Shown: positions 11,684-23,200 of the stretch, piece after piece
How positions within the stretch are numbered: position 1 is the stretch's first letter
Layout: every line of letters begins with the position of its first letter
Notes under the pieces: generated by a model
The model's input: only the letters and a program-made list of their open reading frames with translations
What the model was told of the DNA's origin: nothing
Databases searched by the model: none
Position numbers and translations under genes: made by a program
NCBI RefSeq assembly: GCF_010015445.1
Contig: NC_053114.1
Span: 23,817,079 to 23,881,078, forward strand
Direction: 5' to 3'
DNA from: Perca fluviatilis
Taxonomy: Eukaryota > Chordata > Actinopteri > Perciformes > Percidae
DNA length: 64,000 nucleotides

Positions 11684-14600
11684 GTAATGGTCAGCAATAA
11701 TATGTGATTTGCAGTTAATGGGCTTACACTTTTAGGTATTGTATCTTAGGTTAAGTAGGTAAGTATGGTTTGCAACACTGTGTAGTCATAAATTATTTGA
11801 TTGGTTAGGTGATTTAAATCTTACTGGAATAGAGGACATAATAAATAAAAAAAATGATAATCACTAAGGGTGCTTCAGTGGGCAAAGACTTATTTCAGCC
11901 ACTTTTTGAGTTGCAGAGAGTCTCTACTACACTGCAGTATAATGCTATTACATCATATTAAGAAAAATTAAATGCCTCAATTATGTAACATTAGAAACTA
12001 TTAAAATTGACTGACGGATATAAATCTGCCAAGCAGAGGGAAAGAAGAAAGAGAATAAATTGAGTTCTCTGTCAGACCAAAGTGGATCCCCTCTGCTGTG
12101 TCCTTCTCTATTTGTGGGACAGCAGTGATGGATTCCATCTTGTCAGTCCCCTGTGAGCCATCGTGACAGTCGGAAGTCACCAGAGGCCGAGAACGTGTGA
12201 CTCACAGATTCTAAAAGTCATTGCTGCTCGCCGTCTGGCTCTGACTGGAGACGATGACTCTCTGATAGGCCTTTGTTACCATCACCAAAAGGCTCTGTAA
12301 GCAGCCATTACCAGCAGACCATTAGTTAGGCTCACCATTACTTGAATCCAGACATGCATGTGTGTAAGAGCTGCAGTCAGATTTAAGGAGGACACAGCTG
12401 CAGGGCAGTCACATTTGCACTGAGCAGTAACAGGAAAGTACAGATAGTTCAGATTGGTACGCACCTTATCAACCGAATATGGCTCAATATCATTTCAAAT
12501 ATTTCAATACCGGTGCCAATGCAATACTTGAGTTTTGGTAACAATGCTAAATATTTATATATACATTTTATACCATACTATGAGGAGTATAAAAATGCCT
12601 GAATAACATACAATTTAAACTTTAAACTCATTAAATATTTGCTCAAAGAAGCAAACATCTTTTCAGGTTGTAATACTTGATTCTATGTCACATTTCGGTC
12701 AGTAATCAACAAGTATTAAGGTTCAATACCCCGCTCTACGGAAGTTACGAGCCTGATAAAGCACACTTTATGTCTCGGCACATGCAGAACATACATTGAA
12801 AAGTGCAATTTACGCCCCAAAAGCTTCGCCGGTGTGTTTGGCAACCTTTCAGTTGTTATTGTTGTTTTCTGTCAACCCAACCATGCTAGCCTGACTTTTG
12901 TTTTCAATCAGTACACTTGAAGTGTGTTGCAGCTCGTTGGGAGGAGAGTGGGCTGATGCAGATCGGGAGATATTCTCCAGAGAGCCGATGGGGAGTAAGG
13001 AGGAGGGACCGCAACGAGCGGGTCAGCGAACCGTTAGACCCAGCCCATTGTACGGCTCATTTTCTGTAACCAATGTTGCAAGAAAGCACAGTGGAACCAG
13101 CACGCCAGCCAGCAAATAAGCAGACAGCTGGCTAGTTAGCCAGTTAGGATGTTTATACGGAAGTAAGTCCGTTGCCATGGCAAAGATACTCATAAAAATG
13201 GCCGCCACTCTGAACATTCTGCCACATTTGAGGAAGGAAAATCCTTTTTATCCATTTTATTTTTCGATGAGTAGCCCTATGTGGAACTCTTTATTACTTT
13301 GGAAAGCTACATGAATATGAGCATGTCATATAAGCATTGGTAGATTAGACTCGCCTTTTAGATTATTTGATCACAAAAAAACGCCCAGTTATAAAAAAAA
13401 ATCCAGACACAGTGCAAGGCAGATTGTATAAAGCTGTATACAGCACAAACCTTAAAAATATGTTGTCTTCAGGGGCGGAAGGCGTAAAAAGGGAAAAATT
13501 ATAAACTGGAGTGAAATGCTGTATTATTACAGTATGTACTTAGTCTGGTACCTACGGGTACAAATAAAGTAACAAATACAGTAACCTGAGTAATCTGAGA
13601 ATTAGTTGCATTAAACAGTAGCCATTCAACATAGCAGTAGCAAAAAAACTTAAATTTCACAGTTATCAGCATTTATATTGGGCCTGAAAAGTTATCACTA
13701 AAGGCCCTAACCCATCTAGACTCACACACACCCACACCAACAAACACATAAACACATACCCACAGGAAGCTCGGAGAGTGGGTGGGGGTGAGACACGAGT
13801 CAATAAACCCTGTGTAATCTGTTCCCTTTAGTGGCATAAACCATCTGAGAGGAGATTACAAGCGTTCTGCCAAAATAAGAACATGCGAGTTCCTAATGGA
13901 CAGAAACAGTGAATACAAAAACACACAAATTGCATATACCCTATAATGAACTATGGAGAGTAACAGTAGGGTGTTCAAAGACTGGCATGAAGTCAGGACT
14001 TGTGTGTTTAAGATCATATTTCATGACAAATTTGACTTCAGGGAGAGCGAGACAGAGAGAAAAAAGACAGTATTTCAGCATGTTTTTCAGAAAAGTACTG
14101 ATTATCATGACAGGCCCACCCTAGACTTGGGCTCCTGCTGAGGTAACTAATGCGCGGCATTGTCAGTTTGTATGAGATTACGCATCATGGCCTCCATGAA
14201 TGGAACTGGAAGAGTGGAGGGGGTAGGACAGGAGTTGTTTAACGTGCGTGTTCCTCTCAAGAGCTGGGAGGGAGGACGTGTGAACAGGCAAATCAGAGGG
14301 CAGAAGGGCTGCTGCATGTGTGTGTGAGTTGGGGGGAAGAAGGGATGCTGACTTTATGCATCATTAAGCAGGTGGACTGAGAACACCAGGCGTAGCTGTC
14401 ACTGGGAGCAGAGTAGACATCTGGCACACAATACAAGACAATACACCCACATGTTAGGAAGAGCTGTGACCAGTTTAAACACACGTCATCAGGCTAATTA
14501 TTATTTATGGATCATCTCAAACTAATTACAGGGCTGTCGTTATTACAGACCATTGTGTTTCGTTTAATAACAATGTGTTTTATGCAGAGTAATGGAGTCA

Positions 14601-16944
14601 TATACTGTAGAGCCTTCTGTTTGTTGTTATTCAGTGCCTTCATATAAACTCTATTTATTTGACTATAATCAGAATAAAACAATACTCATATTATTACAGC
14701 TAAAAACCTTAACCAAGTAATCTAATATTAAGGTTGTAATCGGATCAAGCATAACTCGATTAACAATGCTGATGAATGAATTCCAGTTGACTTAGTAAGA
14801 AAGCCACTTTTTGAATGGGCTCTCTTAATACACAAGGATCTACCAAGGTTATAGTTATTGTTTTTTATAATATATTTAAATGTAACTCTTATTGCCTCAG
14901 GAACATTATACCAATTCAAATGGCAAATGCAGTTTGGTGGTAATGCTACAAAGTAAGCATTTTTTTAATCAAGGGGGTCGAGTGTTTTGGAAGATCATAA
15001 AGCCATCTGGCGCACAACCTCCTCCTCATCTATAATAAGTGATGTCTTCATTGTGTCTCCTTGTTTGGTTTAAGGAACAACTATGTTGCCTCCCTTTGTG
15101 TTTTTTGTTGCTGTAAAAACATTACTTATAGGAGCCAAAACTTGTGCTGTGTCTTAGATTTCACCATCAGCATTAATGCATGCAGCATATCCTTCATCGC
15201 AACTCTCAACTCAATGGACCACCAGTTGTAAAGTAAAGTAAAAGTAAAGTATATTTAATCTTATCTTATCATATATTAAGGTATAAACTGCTCAGTCTGG
15301 TTTCTTTTGATGTTTGGATTCCGTATTTGTGCCACAAAAGTCAAAGAGGAAACCTGATGCAAAGTGGTGCACTGAATAAAAATTGCATGTTTATGTTTAA
15401 CAATGGTGGAATAAATATGTTTTCCTGGGCATAGAACAAATGGAGGGATAGAGGTGGATGAATGGATAGAGCTAAAACCAACAAAGTCCCTCCAGCATGC
15501 ATCTACTATATTGCTACTCCCATTAGCTCAAAGGTTAGCATGCACCTTGACTATCAAACAATTGATGTAAACTTGGGTTTTTTAGTAAAGTCTTTCAATT
15601 TCAAATCTTGTCACATTGCTGAGTATTACCTCAATCTGTGTATTCAAAGTAATTGAGTTACTTGCGTGCATTCAAGCCTACTGATTCTAGGCTCTGACTT
15701 CACCCTGAATAAAGACAGACATGGCATGCAAGTGAATGCATGGGGTGACTCCATGAAACCTATACTGCAGGCACGTGTTGGTTCAGCTTCCCTTCGTTAA
15801 AGTGGCTGTCGGAGGCAATACAGTAATCCTGTTTTAATGGCTGTGCCCCTTCCCCCACCATGATGTGATGGCCTCAGACAAACCGCCGCGCCTCTCTTAA
15901 GGGAGAAGTGTCAAAACCAAGTCACCATTGTGTCCTTTGCAACACATTTGACAGCAGTCATGAGCTAAGAGGAGAAACCCAATCCTTTTCCCCTGTGTGA
16001 TGACTTGTGATTCAGTCAGATGTGTTGCTAAGGCTTGTTCCTATATATAGGAGGGACTCAACAGGAACCAGCTTGGACATTTATTACAATAAACCAGTGT
16101 TTGTCTTCTCACTGTGAAGTAATGCCAATCTAGAAGGATTATACCTTGTGCTTAATGTTATCTATGTGGATTACAGAAGGAGAAGAACTGAATGTGCCCA
16201 TTGTACGAATATTGAGGGCCTATAATTAGACTGAACAGTACTCTGCTGTGTAATGTTTTTGGATTTTCCTTTTTTATAATTAATGAGGCTCCTAACATCA
16301 GTGAGGAAAAGGAAGAGACTTACAAAGTTTACCATAATGTAGTATCGTGTAGTCAGACCGCACAGCACTGTGTAAGCACTAGAGAAAGGTCTGGAAGCAC
16401 CCATTATCATTCTACTATAGGGGGGAAAATGCACTGGCTTAAAACAATCACAATTGTCTTGGGCGGCGCTAAACTCTACATGTAGTGACGGTCCCCTTGC
16501 TAAATAGTTAGCGGAGATAGCGGATGGGAGGAAAATGCAGACTAAAATAGCCAGCCAATGGCAGGCTTATACCCAGAGTACAAAACGATTGGTCAATTAA
16601 TCGGTTAGTTGACTGACATCAATTTCATTAATTAGAATAATGACATTTTGAGATACAGCTAATCTTTAAAGATATTTACAAGACAATAATACACAGTCAT
16701 TTTCTGCTTCTGGCTTCTCAAATGTAAGGATTTTAACAACAATTAACAATTATTTTAATTATTTAAGAATCTGGGGGTTATTTCTCGATGAATCAACTAG
16801 TTGTTTGGTTTATAAAATGTCAGAAAATGGTGAAAAATGTCTATCAAACACTGTGTTTTATCTTTATCCATCACATAAGTCAAATAAAAGCAGCAAATCC
16901 TCACACTGGAAAAGCTAGAACCAGAGAATGTTTGACATTTTTGC

Positions 16945-17771
16945 TTAAAGGTACACTGTGTAGTGTTTGTAAGTATTTTATTAGCTAAAATCAATGTCTT
17001 CATTCATAAATATGTCCTCATTGGTGTGAAATTACCTCTGCCAATGATCGGACTTATCCTCGTAAGCGAAGAATTTCTTATCTGTATTTACATTGGACGG
17101 GTAAGTCCAAGGAGGCTTCCATGTAGTTCCGCCATTTTGAAAAACTATAATCGCTGAGAGGGACATAGAGCACTAGCAACGCTTTTTCGTTCAGAGCCAA
17201 CGTCACATGACTGAAACCAGCTGAAATGGAGGAGATCAGTGGGAGGCGCTTGTCACTGCCCCGGCAAATTTGAAAGCCTGAACTGCAATTTAGTTCATAA
17301 TGGAGGATCATACTTATGCCGAGCCACCGGAGAAGGAATCCTCGTCGCCAAAAAGCGAAAAAGGGAATTAAAAAGGCAACGTTACCGGTGAATTCAAAAC
17401 ACAAGGGTAAACATCGGGGTAGCCTTTCCCAGGTGGAAAGAGCTAATGAAGGAGAAAGACTTTCAAAGGGATGCTCTCGACTGGTAAGTCAATGTTACGG
17501 TCTAAATTACAAGGGTAATTACTTATACATGCTCACACTAATGATTCAATGCAGTTTGCAGTTTGTTTGAAATAACGAACCTCATCACCCGAAAGAAAAC
17601 TCGATGAAGCACTATTGGAAGACATGTTGTCATAGCTTCTTGGTACATAATGGCTACCGTAGTTGCAACACGCATTTGAAAAAGCGAGGCGCTATAGAGC
17701 AGTATTCTTTTGTATGCAAAAATACAATTTCCCTGCTAGATGGGAGACATTCCTACACAATGTACCTTTAA
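16945..17771 (+). mobile_element. TTAA-flanked MITE carrying an exon-like module
   Basis: Ends are TTAAAGGTACACTGTGTAG (left) and an inverted CTACACAATGTACCTTTAA (right), each with TTAA. Inside, 17398-17483 reads TRVNIGVAFPRWKELM followed by KEKDFQRDALD and then a GTAAGT donor at 17484 that splits a codon after two bases. The same module, with the same splice phase, occurs in two other elements (30713-30814 and 34656-34744). No transposase is present. Confidence 0.75.
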
Positions 17772-17836
17772 AAATCGTCTATCAAAGCAGTTGCCGATTA
17801 ATTTTCTGTCTACAAATCGATTAATCAGGTCTATAT

Positions 17837-18256
17837 CAGGGGTGTTAACGATACATCAATCTAGATCGATATATATCGATTAAATGATCAACGATACAAT
17901 ATCATCGATGCAAATTTAAAATATCGATACATATCATCTTAAGATGCACCTTTTATTTTAAAATTCCCACTTTATATATTTTTTTTTTAGTTAAAAAAAT
18001 TGTTTGTTTTTTTGTCTGGAAAGAGCTCAGTAATAAAATTGTTAAATAATATTTTAGTTACTTTGAGTTGATATAAATGTAACTGATTGTGTTAAATGGC
18101 CATTAATGATATCGTCTCATATCGATCTCACGCCCGTGAACCAAATCAAATTGCAATCATATTGTGGCAGACTTTGTGATATCAACAAATATTGTATCCT
18201 TGTCCAAAGAATCAATATAATATTGTATTGTGATAACTTGTGATTTCAGCCCCCTA
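17837..18256. mobile_element. hAT-type MITE, 420 bp
   Basis: It starts CAGGGGTGTTAACGATA and ends with a CAGCCCCCTA-type terminus. The 8-bp sequence GTCTATAT flanks it on both sides (17829-17836 and 18257-18264), which is the hAT target-site signature. The interior is rich in ATCGATATC-like words and has no coding potential. Confidence 0.8.
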
Positions 18257-18364
18257 GTCTATATCGTATGTTTAATCTGTTGGTTGGACAAATCAAACAT
18301 TTTGAAGATGTCACCTTGGATTTTGGGAACTTTTGATGGCTATTTTAAAGTATTGGGGGAGTTT

Positions 18365-18480
18365 TATGCTTTATTAGATGATAAGAAATAAGGGTAGAGA
18401 GAAATGAGGAATGACATGCAACAAAGGTCCCTGGTCGAACCCGAACTGTAGACATTGGCATATGGTAGGCACTTTAAACC
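18365..18480 (-). repeat. tRNA-headed SINE, reverse orientation, degraded
   Basis: The reverse complement of GGAATGACATGCAACAAAGG matches the CCCTTTGCTGCGTGTCATTCC block of the SINE at 56513-56700. TGGTCGAACCCGAAC next to it resembles an inverted B box. The rest has diverged. Confidence 0.55.
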
Positions 18481-19109
18481 CCACCAGGGTGATGGCTATT
18501 TTTTAAGCTATTTTATACTATTTTATACACCAAATGATTTATTGATTATCTTAAAAATAATCAATAGTTTAATTGATAATGAAAACAATCCTTACAATGC
18601 AGTACAACCAATAAAAAAGGTAAAAATAAGAAAAGAGAAACTGATGTTTAGGGCAGGTGGGTTCGGTGGATGCAGCTGAGTGAAAAATAGATGGGTAAAT
18701 AATAACAGACTTTGATATGAATTAAGCTAGGTGGAAACGATCATACATTAACACAGACATATAAGAAGCCAACAATGGTAAACCACTTAGCATCATTACT
18801 GTGATCTAAATGCAGAGGCATGAAGCAGCTGAATAAGTTATGAGAGTGGAGAAACCAGCCATTTTTTTTTTTTACTACATCAGCTCACAGAAATAGATCT
18901 GAGAACAGAGACATACTGGGATAACACATCACAAAATTACACTCAGAAGCTTCAAATGAACGATCGCTAAAAGAAGGAGAAAGGGGGAAGAAAAACCCGG
19001 AGTGCGAGCAGACGCAACAATTGAAATCATTTCAAAGTGGACTGTATCGGACGGCGCTCAGCATTGTTCTATAGAACTACAGAACAATGCTACAGTATAG
19101 ATAGGCTAC

Positions 19110-19145
<36 letters not shown>
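19110..19145. repeat. (GTT)12 trinucleotide tract
   Basis: Uninterrupted trinucleotide run in the inferred tjp1 intron 1, about 450 bases from the exon 1 donor. Confidence 0.95.
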
Positions 19146-19596
19146 AAATACACCTGCTCAGTATTGTCCGCTTCTCCGACCGCTGCATGCAAAACTCACC
19201 AGTGTGGATCATAACAAACAGGAGTCCACCAAGCGAAACACAGATAGGCTAAACACAGAGGGACGACACGCGCGCATACGCACGCACGTAGCACCATGTA
19301 CGGCTGCACAGCAAGCTACTGTACCAACCTCTCGTCCCTGGCTAAATACCTGCTCTGTGTGAATGGATATAAACAGTTGTTGAAGGCCGTGGAGGTAGCC
19401 GACTTCCGCCAACAGATGCTCAGCTTCAACTTCACACGAGACACCGGGGAATGGGGGAGCTTCTCATGACAACCAAGCTAATAGGCTAATTTTAAAGCTA
19501 TTTTTTTTCTTCACATGAAAAGACACCACCACCTTTGCCACTCTTTTCACGCACGCTCCCATTCACACGCGCGCCTCCTTCCTCCTCTCTACTCAC

Positions 19597-19688
19597 CACA
19601 GCTGTCTCTTAGTGGGGAGGCAGTCTTTGTTGGAGGCTGTCACTCCCATGGCCATCTGCATCACCGTGATATATTTCTGGTACTTCAT
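19597..19688 (-). CDS. tjp1: Probable ZO-1 long N-terminus, first coding exon with start codon
   Basis: The minus-strand ATG at 19688-19686 sits in GACAAAATGA. The exon encodes MKYQKYITVMQMAMGVTASN, then KDCLPTKRQL, and stops two bases into a Trp codon at a GTGAGT donor. An in-frame TAA lies 111 bases upstream (19799-19797) with no ATG between, so this is the first Met of the frame. Joining to the exon at 5504-5717 gives ...KRQLW-VTPQDEE..., an in-phase 102-residue start (30 residues, the split Trp, then 71). I recognise this as a ZO-1 alternative first exon; the more familiar ZO-1 start lies in a later exon. No signal peptide or membrane segment is visible, consistent with a cytoplasmic scaffold. 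Confidence 0.75.
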
Positions 19689-20177
19689 TTTGTCCTCCTT
19701 TACTAATACTACTACCAATACTGCCGCTACTACTTCTACTTCTAGGAATCCGCGCGCCACAAAAGCGGCACAGGTGAGTGTGCATTCAAAGGTCTGTTAT
19801 TGTCCCCTGGCACCCGCGGCATCTTCAATATCAAAAACAGCATTTCCACGTCTGGAGGACTGTTGACAGGGGAAATGTTCCCCGAGGAGCTCAACGAAAG
19901 GTACCACGCCGCCGCGACCCATGTCTCTAATCTCATTAGCGCTCAGAATAGATTGGCTAATCCATTCAATTTTAGTCAGGACCGGGTCATTGTTGTGGTT
20001 CGCCCCGTAGCGGCCACTTCTTTCCTCTTTTTACCCCGTTTGTCTCTGTGGAGTAAAAGGGTAAAACAAAAAAGAAGAGACAAACAGTGTCAGAGATGGG
20101 ATGCAGCGGCGGTGGCACCCAAACGTCTGCGAGGTAGGAAGGAGAGAGCGCCTGTGTTCAACGAGAGAGAGAGACTG

Positions 20178-20208
<31 letters not shown>

Positions 20209-20280
20209 TCAGGGGGGTGACAGAGGATGAGGAGGAAGAGGAGAGGAGGAGGAGGAGGAAGAAGAGAGAGGCAGCGATGT
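19689..20280 (-). promoter_or_regulatory. Presumed tjp1 5' UTR and promoter region
   Basis: Upstream of the minus-strand start codon the sequence is richer in CpG than the flanks (for example 19748-19760 and 19905-20020). From 20160 to 20275 it becomes a purine run of (GA)n and GGA triplets, a pyrimidine tract on the coding strand. No TATA box or clear start site can be assigned by eye. A plus-strand 160-codon ORF here (19800-20282) ends in low-complexity Arg/Glu and is judged spurious. Confidence 0.45.
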
Positions 20281-23200
20281 AATGGATTAAGAAGGGGGAA
20301 CCTACTGCTGAGTAATCTCTCAGTATTGTAAAATTGAAGGCAAATGCATCATTTTTGATGTTAATTGGTTGTTATTTTTCTCAGGATTGGTCCATAAGGC
20401 ACAATTAAAACATCAAGGTTTGGGTTCTTAGAAAACGCTTCTGTGATAAAGAGAGGATGGAAAGGAGCAAAGCAGTAGTGAAACCACAGCCGTCTTTAAC
20501 AGTCTAGGATGAAGGAAAACATCAACAATTCAATACCAATTCTAAGGCTACAAACTTAAAGATTAGACTAGGCGTAAACATAAAACTGGACCCTGAAGTC
20601 TGAAGAACAAAACAACCTATTACACAGATTAGGTATTCATTAATCCTACTTTATTCCTACATCTCTTAATACTGTTTTCTTTTTATTATTATTTATATTT
20701 TATGTATATTTCTGTTTGTAATTTGGAAAATGTGTAACAAAACACAGAAGCACCTTTCTGTTCAGTTTTTAAATTCGGGTAAGATATTAACAGAGATTAT
20801 ATTGAAACTAGGACATCATACTTTCATTAATGTGTTGCACCATCATATGTTCTTTTTTCAGCTTACTATTATTTCACTTGATTTTATGTACTGTATGTAT
20901 ATTTTCTCTTACCATGTATGTATATAGGCTACTGTATACTAGCTATATTTGTACGATGTATTAGAGCTAGATCGATAAATTAGCCGTTACATAGTTTGTC
21001 CACCAGAGAGCATCGACATGTTTATCTTTCAACTGTAAAATGCTCAGTACGTTTCTTGGATCAATCATTTAAAAATAAAATGTAATAGACCCTAACAAAT
21101 GTTTGTTTATGTTAAATGTTTAAAAAAAAAAAAAAAGCCATGTCGGTATTAGCCTTAAAGTTCTAATATTGGTCGGGCTGTAGTAATATTTATTTCACTG
21201 TGTGTCAAGCATCTTGGCACAAGAATTCCTACATGGATAAATAAAGATTTATCTTCTCTTATGTAGGACCAACAGGGTTGTTTTCATCTCTTATAACCAC
21301 TGACCTTGTTGCTTGAATCTCAATCTCCTTAAGTAGCCACACAGTCCTCTGCAGGTTTGACTAAACGAGGAGGCGAGTCAACATGATCTCATTGGCGGCT
21401 CAGTGAAACTGAGCCAAGCAAAGCTCATTAAGAAACTGCTCTGAAAGACAAAAGTAACAGTGAAAAAAACAATCAAAATGATTTATTATGTTTATTTAAT
21501 TTAATTATGCTTAACAATTATGCACAATACACATAGGCCTACATAAAACTGCTGCTAGCTTTCAATAATGAGATTGAACAATATTATGTATCCTTATGGA
21601 TTTCTAAGTCCATTGAAAGATATATAAATTTGCTGCACATCTTTGTTGTTATTCTATTGTTTTGTGGTCTATATACTAGTGTGTTTTACTCTTTTTCATG
21701 TATGCTATCTCTTACTGCCAACCCACAGAGTAATGCGAGGTTCAGGTTACTTTATTCACCATCTGAGGGCTGATAGTTTACAGAGTCTCTGAAGATGCTA
21801 ATCAATGATTGAAATCAATGTCAAATCTGGATGCCCAGTAAACATTAGTCTTCTGTGAGACCTTAAGGACGAGGGGGGCATCATAGGAGTCCATGTGCAC
21901 AAGATCTAAGTTAAAGCGTGCTGGTATGTTTGGCCCCTGCCAAAGATGCAAAGATGGTGTTTTCTTTAGGACTGTAGAGTGATTAGGAGATGATGTAACT
22001 GTAAAGACGGTTCACAGACTCCTTCTGTAAACCCCTTGGGCTGGACCATTAACCTTTAAACAAGTTGGCAGTGAAGCTGGAGAGTATCCCACATTTTTGA
22101 CAATGAAACTGCACCATGAGGTGAGATAGCACATCACTGTCACTGTATTTACATATTTGTTCAGACTAATAAACAGAATGAAGGAAGGGAGAACTGCAGT
22201 GTATAAACCGTGGTCCTCTTGAGACGGCCCATGCACCGGAAAAAGTAAATCTAGATATAAACTCTTTCAGGAATGAATAACACCACAATGAAATTGACAA
22301 GGAGAAAGACAGCCACTGCAAAGGCAGGTAACTCCTGTTGGATGGGGCAAGCAGCTGAGCAGCTGGTGGCGAAGGTCAGTATGAAACTGCTGCTGTCAGC
22401 ACTGCTTGATATTGGCAGCTATGAAAACAACAGAAAATCTACCAAAATAAAATGTCAACACAGCTTACCTCGCATTTCCTCCAATTCCTCGGATGTTTAT
22501 TTACAGTTCTTGGAGTTGGAAAGAGGATTAAGTAAACACACACACAGAGGCACACCAGTGGCCTGAAGGAGACTGAGAATAGTGAGGTTACGACAGCAGT
22601 GATATGGTCTTAAGCCAGAAGGACAGTGAGATTGAGAATGACGCACAGTTCTCAGCAGTCTGTCAATGTTCTCTTTAATCTTTGGTAATAAATTAAATAT
22701 ACTGCTCCTTGGTGATACTGACTTGCATATCAGCCCAAATACACAACACATATTCTCTATGTTTAAAAATGACTATTACTGTTAAAGTGCTCAGCATGTA
22801 GCATGTACCCACTTCTTCTGTGCTAATGTTGCTGCCCTCAAACACAAGAATTTGCTGAATGGTTTAGTTATTTGTCATTCAGACCTTCACCTTGATGGCC
22901 ACAAGCAAAATGTCTTCAGAATGTATCTTTAAACTTCAAACATCTGCTTAATAAGATTACACCAGGAGTCTATTTCATCATCAGATATAAATGGCTAACA
23001 TGCCCAAAACCCAGCTGTCACAGTTGTGATATTAGGGAGCGATGGAGAAGAATACTGTATTGGTTTAAGAGTGAGATTTCCCTCAGGAGCAGCAACCATC
23101 AAAATGTGTTGATCCCCCCCTCACCATAAATTACACTATCCCCTGGCCCCTGGCCACAATTAATCACATGACCACAGCAGCCAGATTAAATCTGTAGCCT

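Larger units (their letters stand above)
5718..19596 (-). other. tjp1: Inferred tjp1 intron 1 (13.9 kb)
   Basis: Bounded by the donor after 19597 and the acceptor before 5717, both read on the minus strand, with matching phase 2. It holds MITEs at 11529-11683, 16945-17771 and 17837-18256, a minus-strand SINE near 18365-18480 and a (GTT)12 tract at 19110-19145. A stretch at about 12720-13220 is more GC- and CpG-rich than its surroundings, but I find no exon in it. Fragments of a dispersed repeat ending in a TTAGTTGCAGCCC-type motif recur near 5425 and 7335. Further alternative exons in this intron cannot be excluded. Confidence 0.6.

Noticed and set aside
19800..20282. 160-codon plus-strand ORF overlapping the presumed tjp1 5' region
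   Set aside because: The C-terminal third is Arg/Glu from (GA)n and GGA repeats, there is no known domain, and the strand is opposite to the splice-supported exon.
22273..22566. 97-codon plus-strand ORF as a small gene
   Set aside because: No motif, no codon-use evidence and no plausible partner exons.
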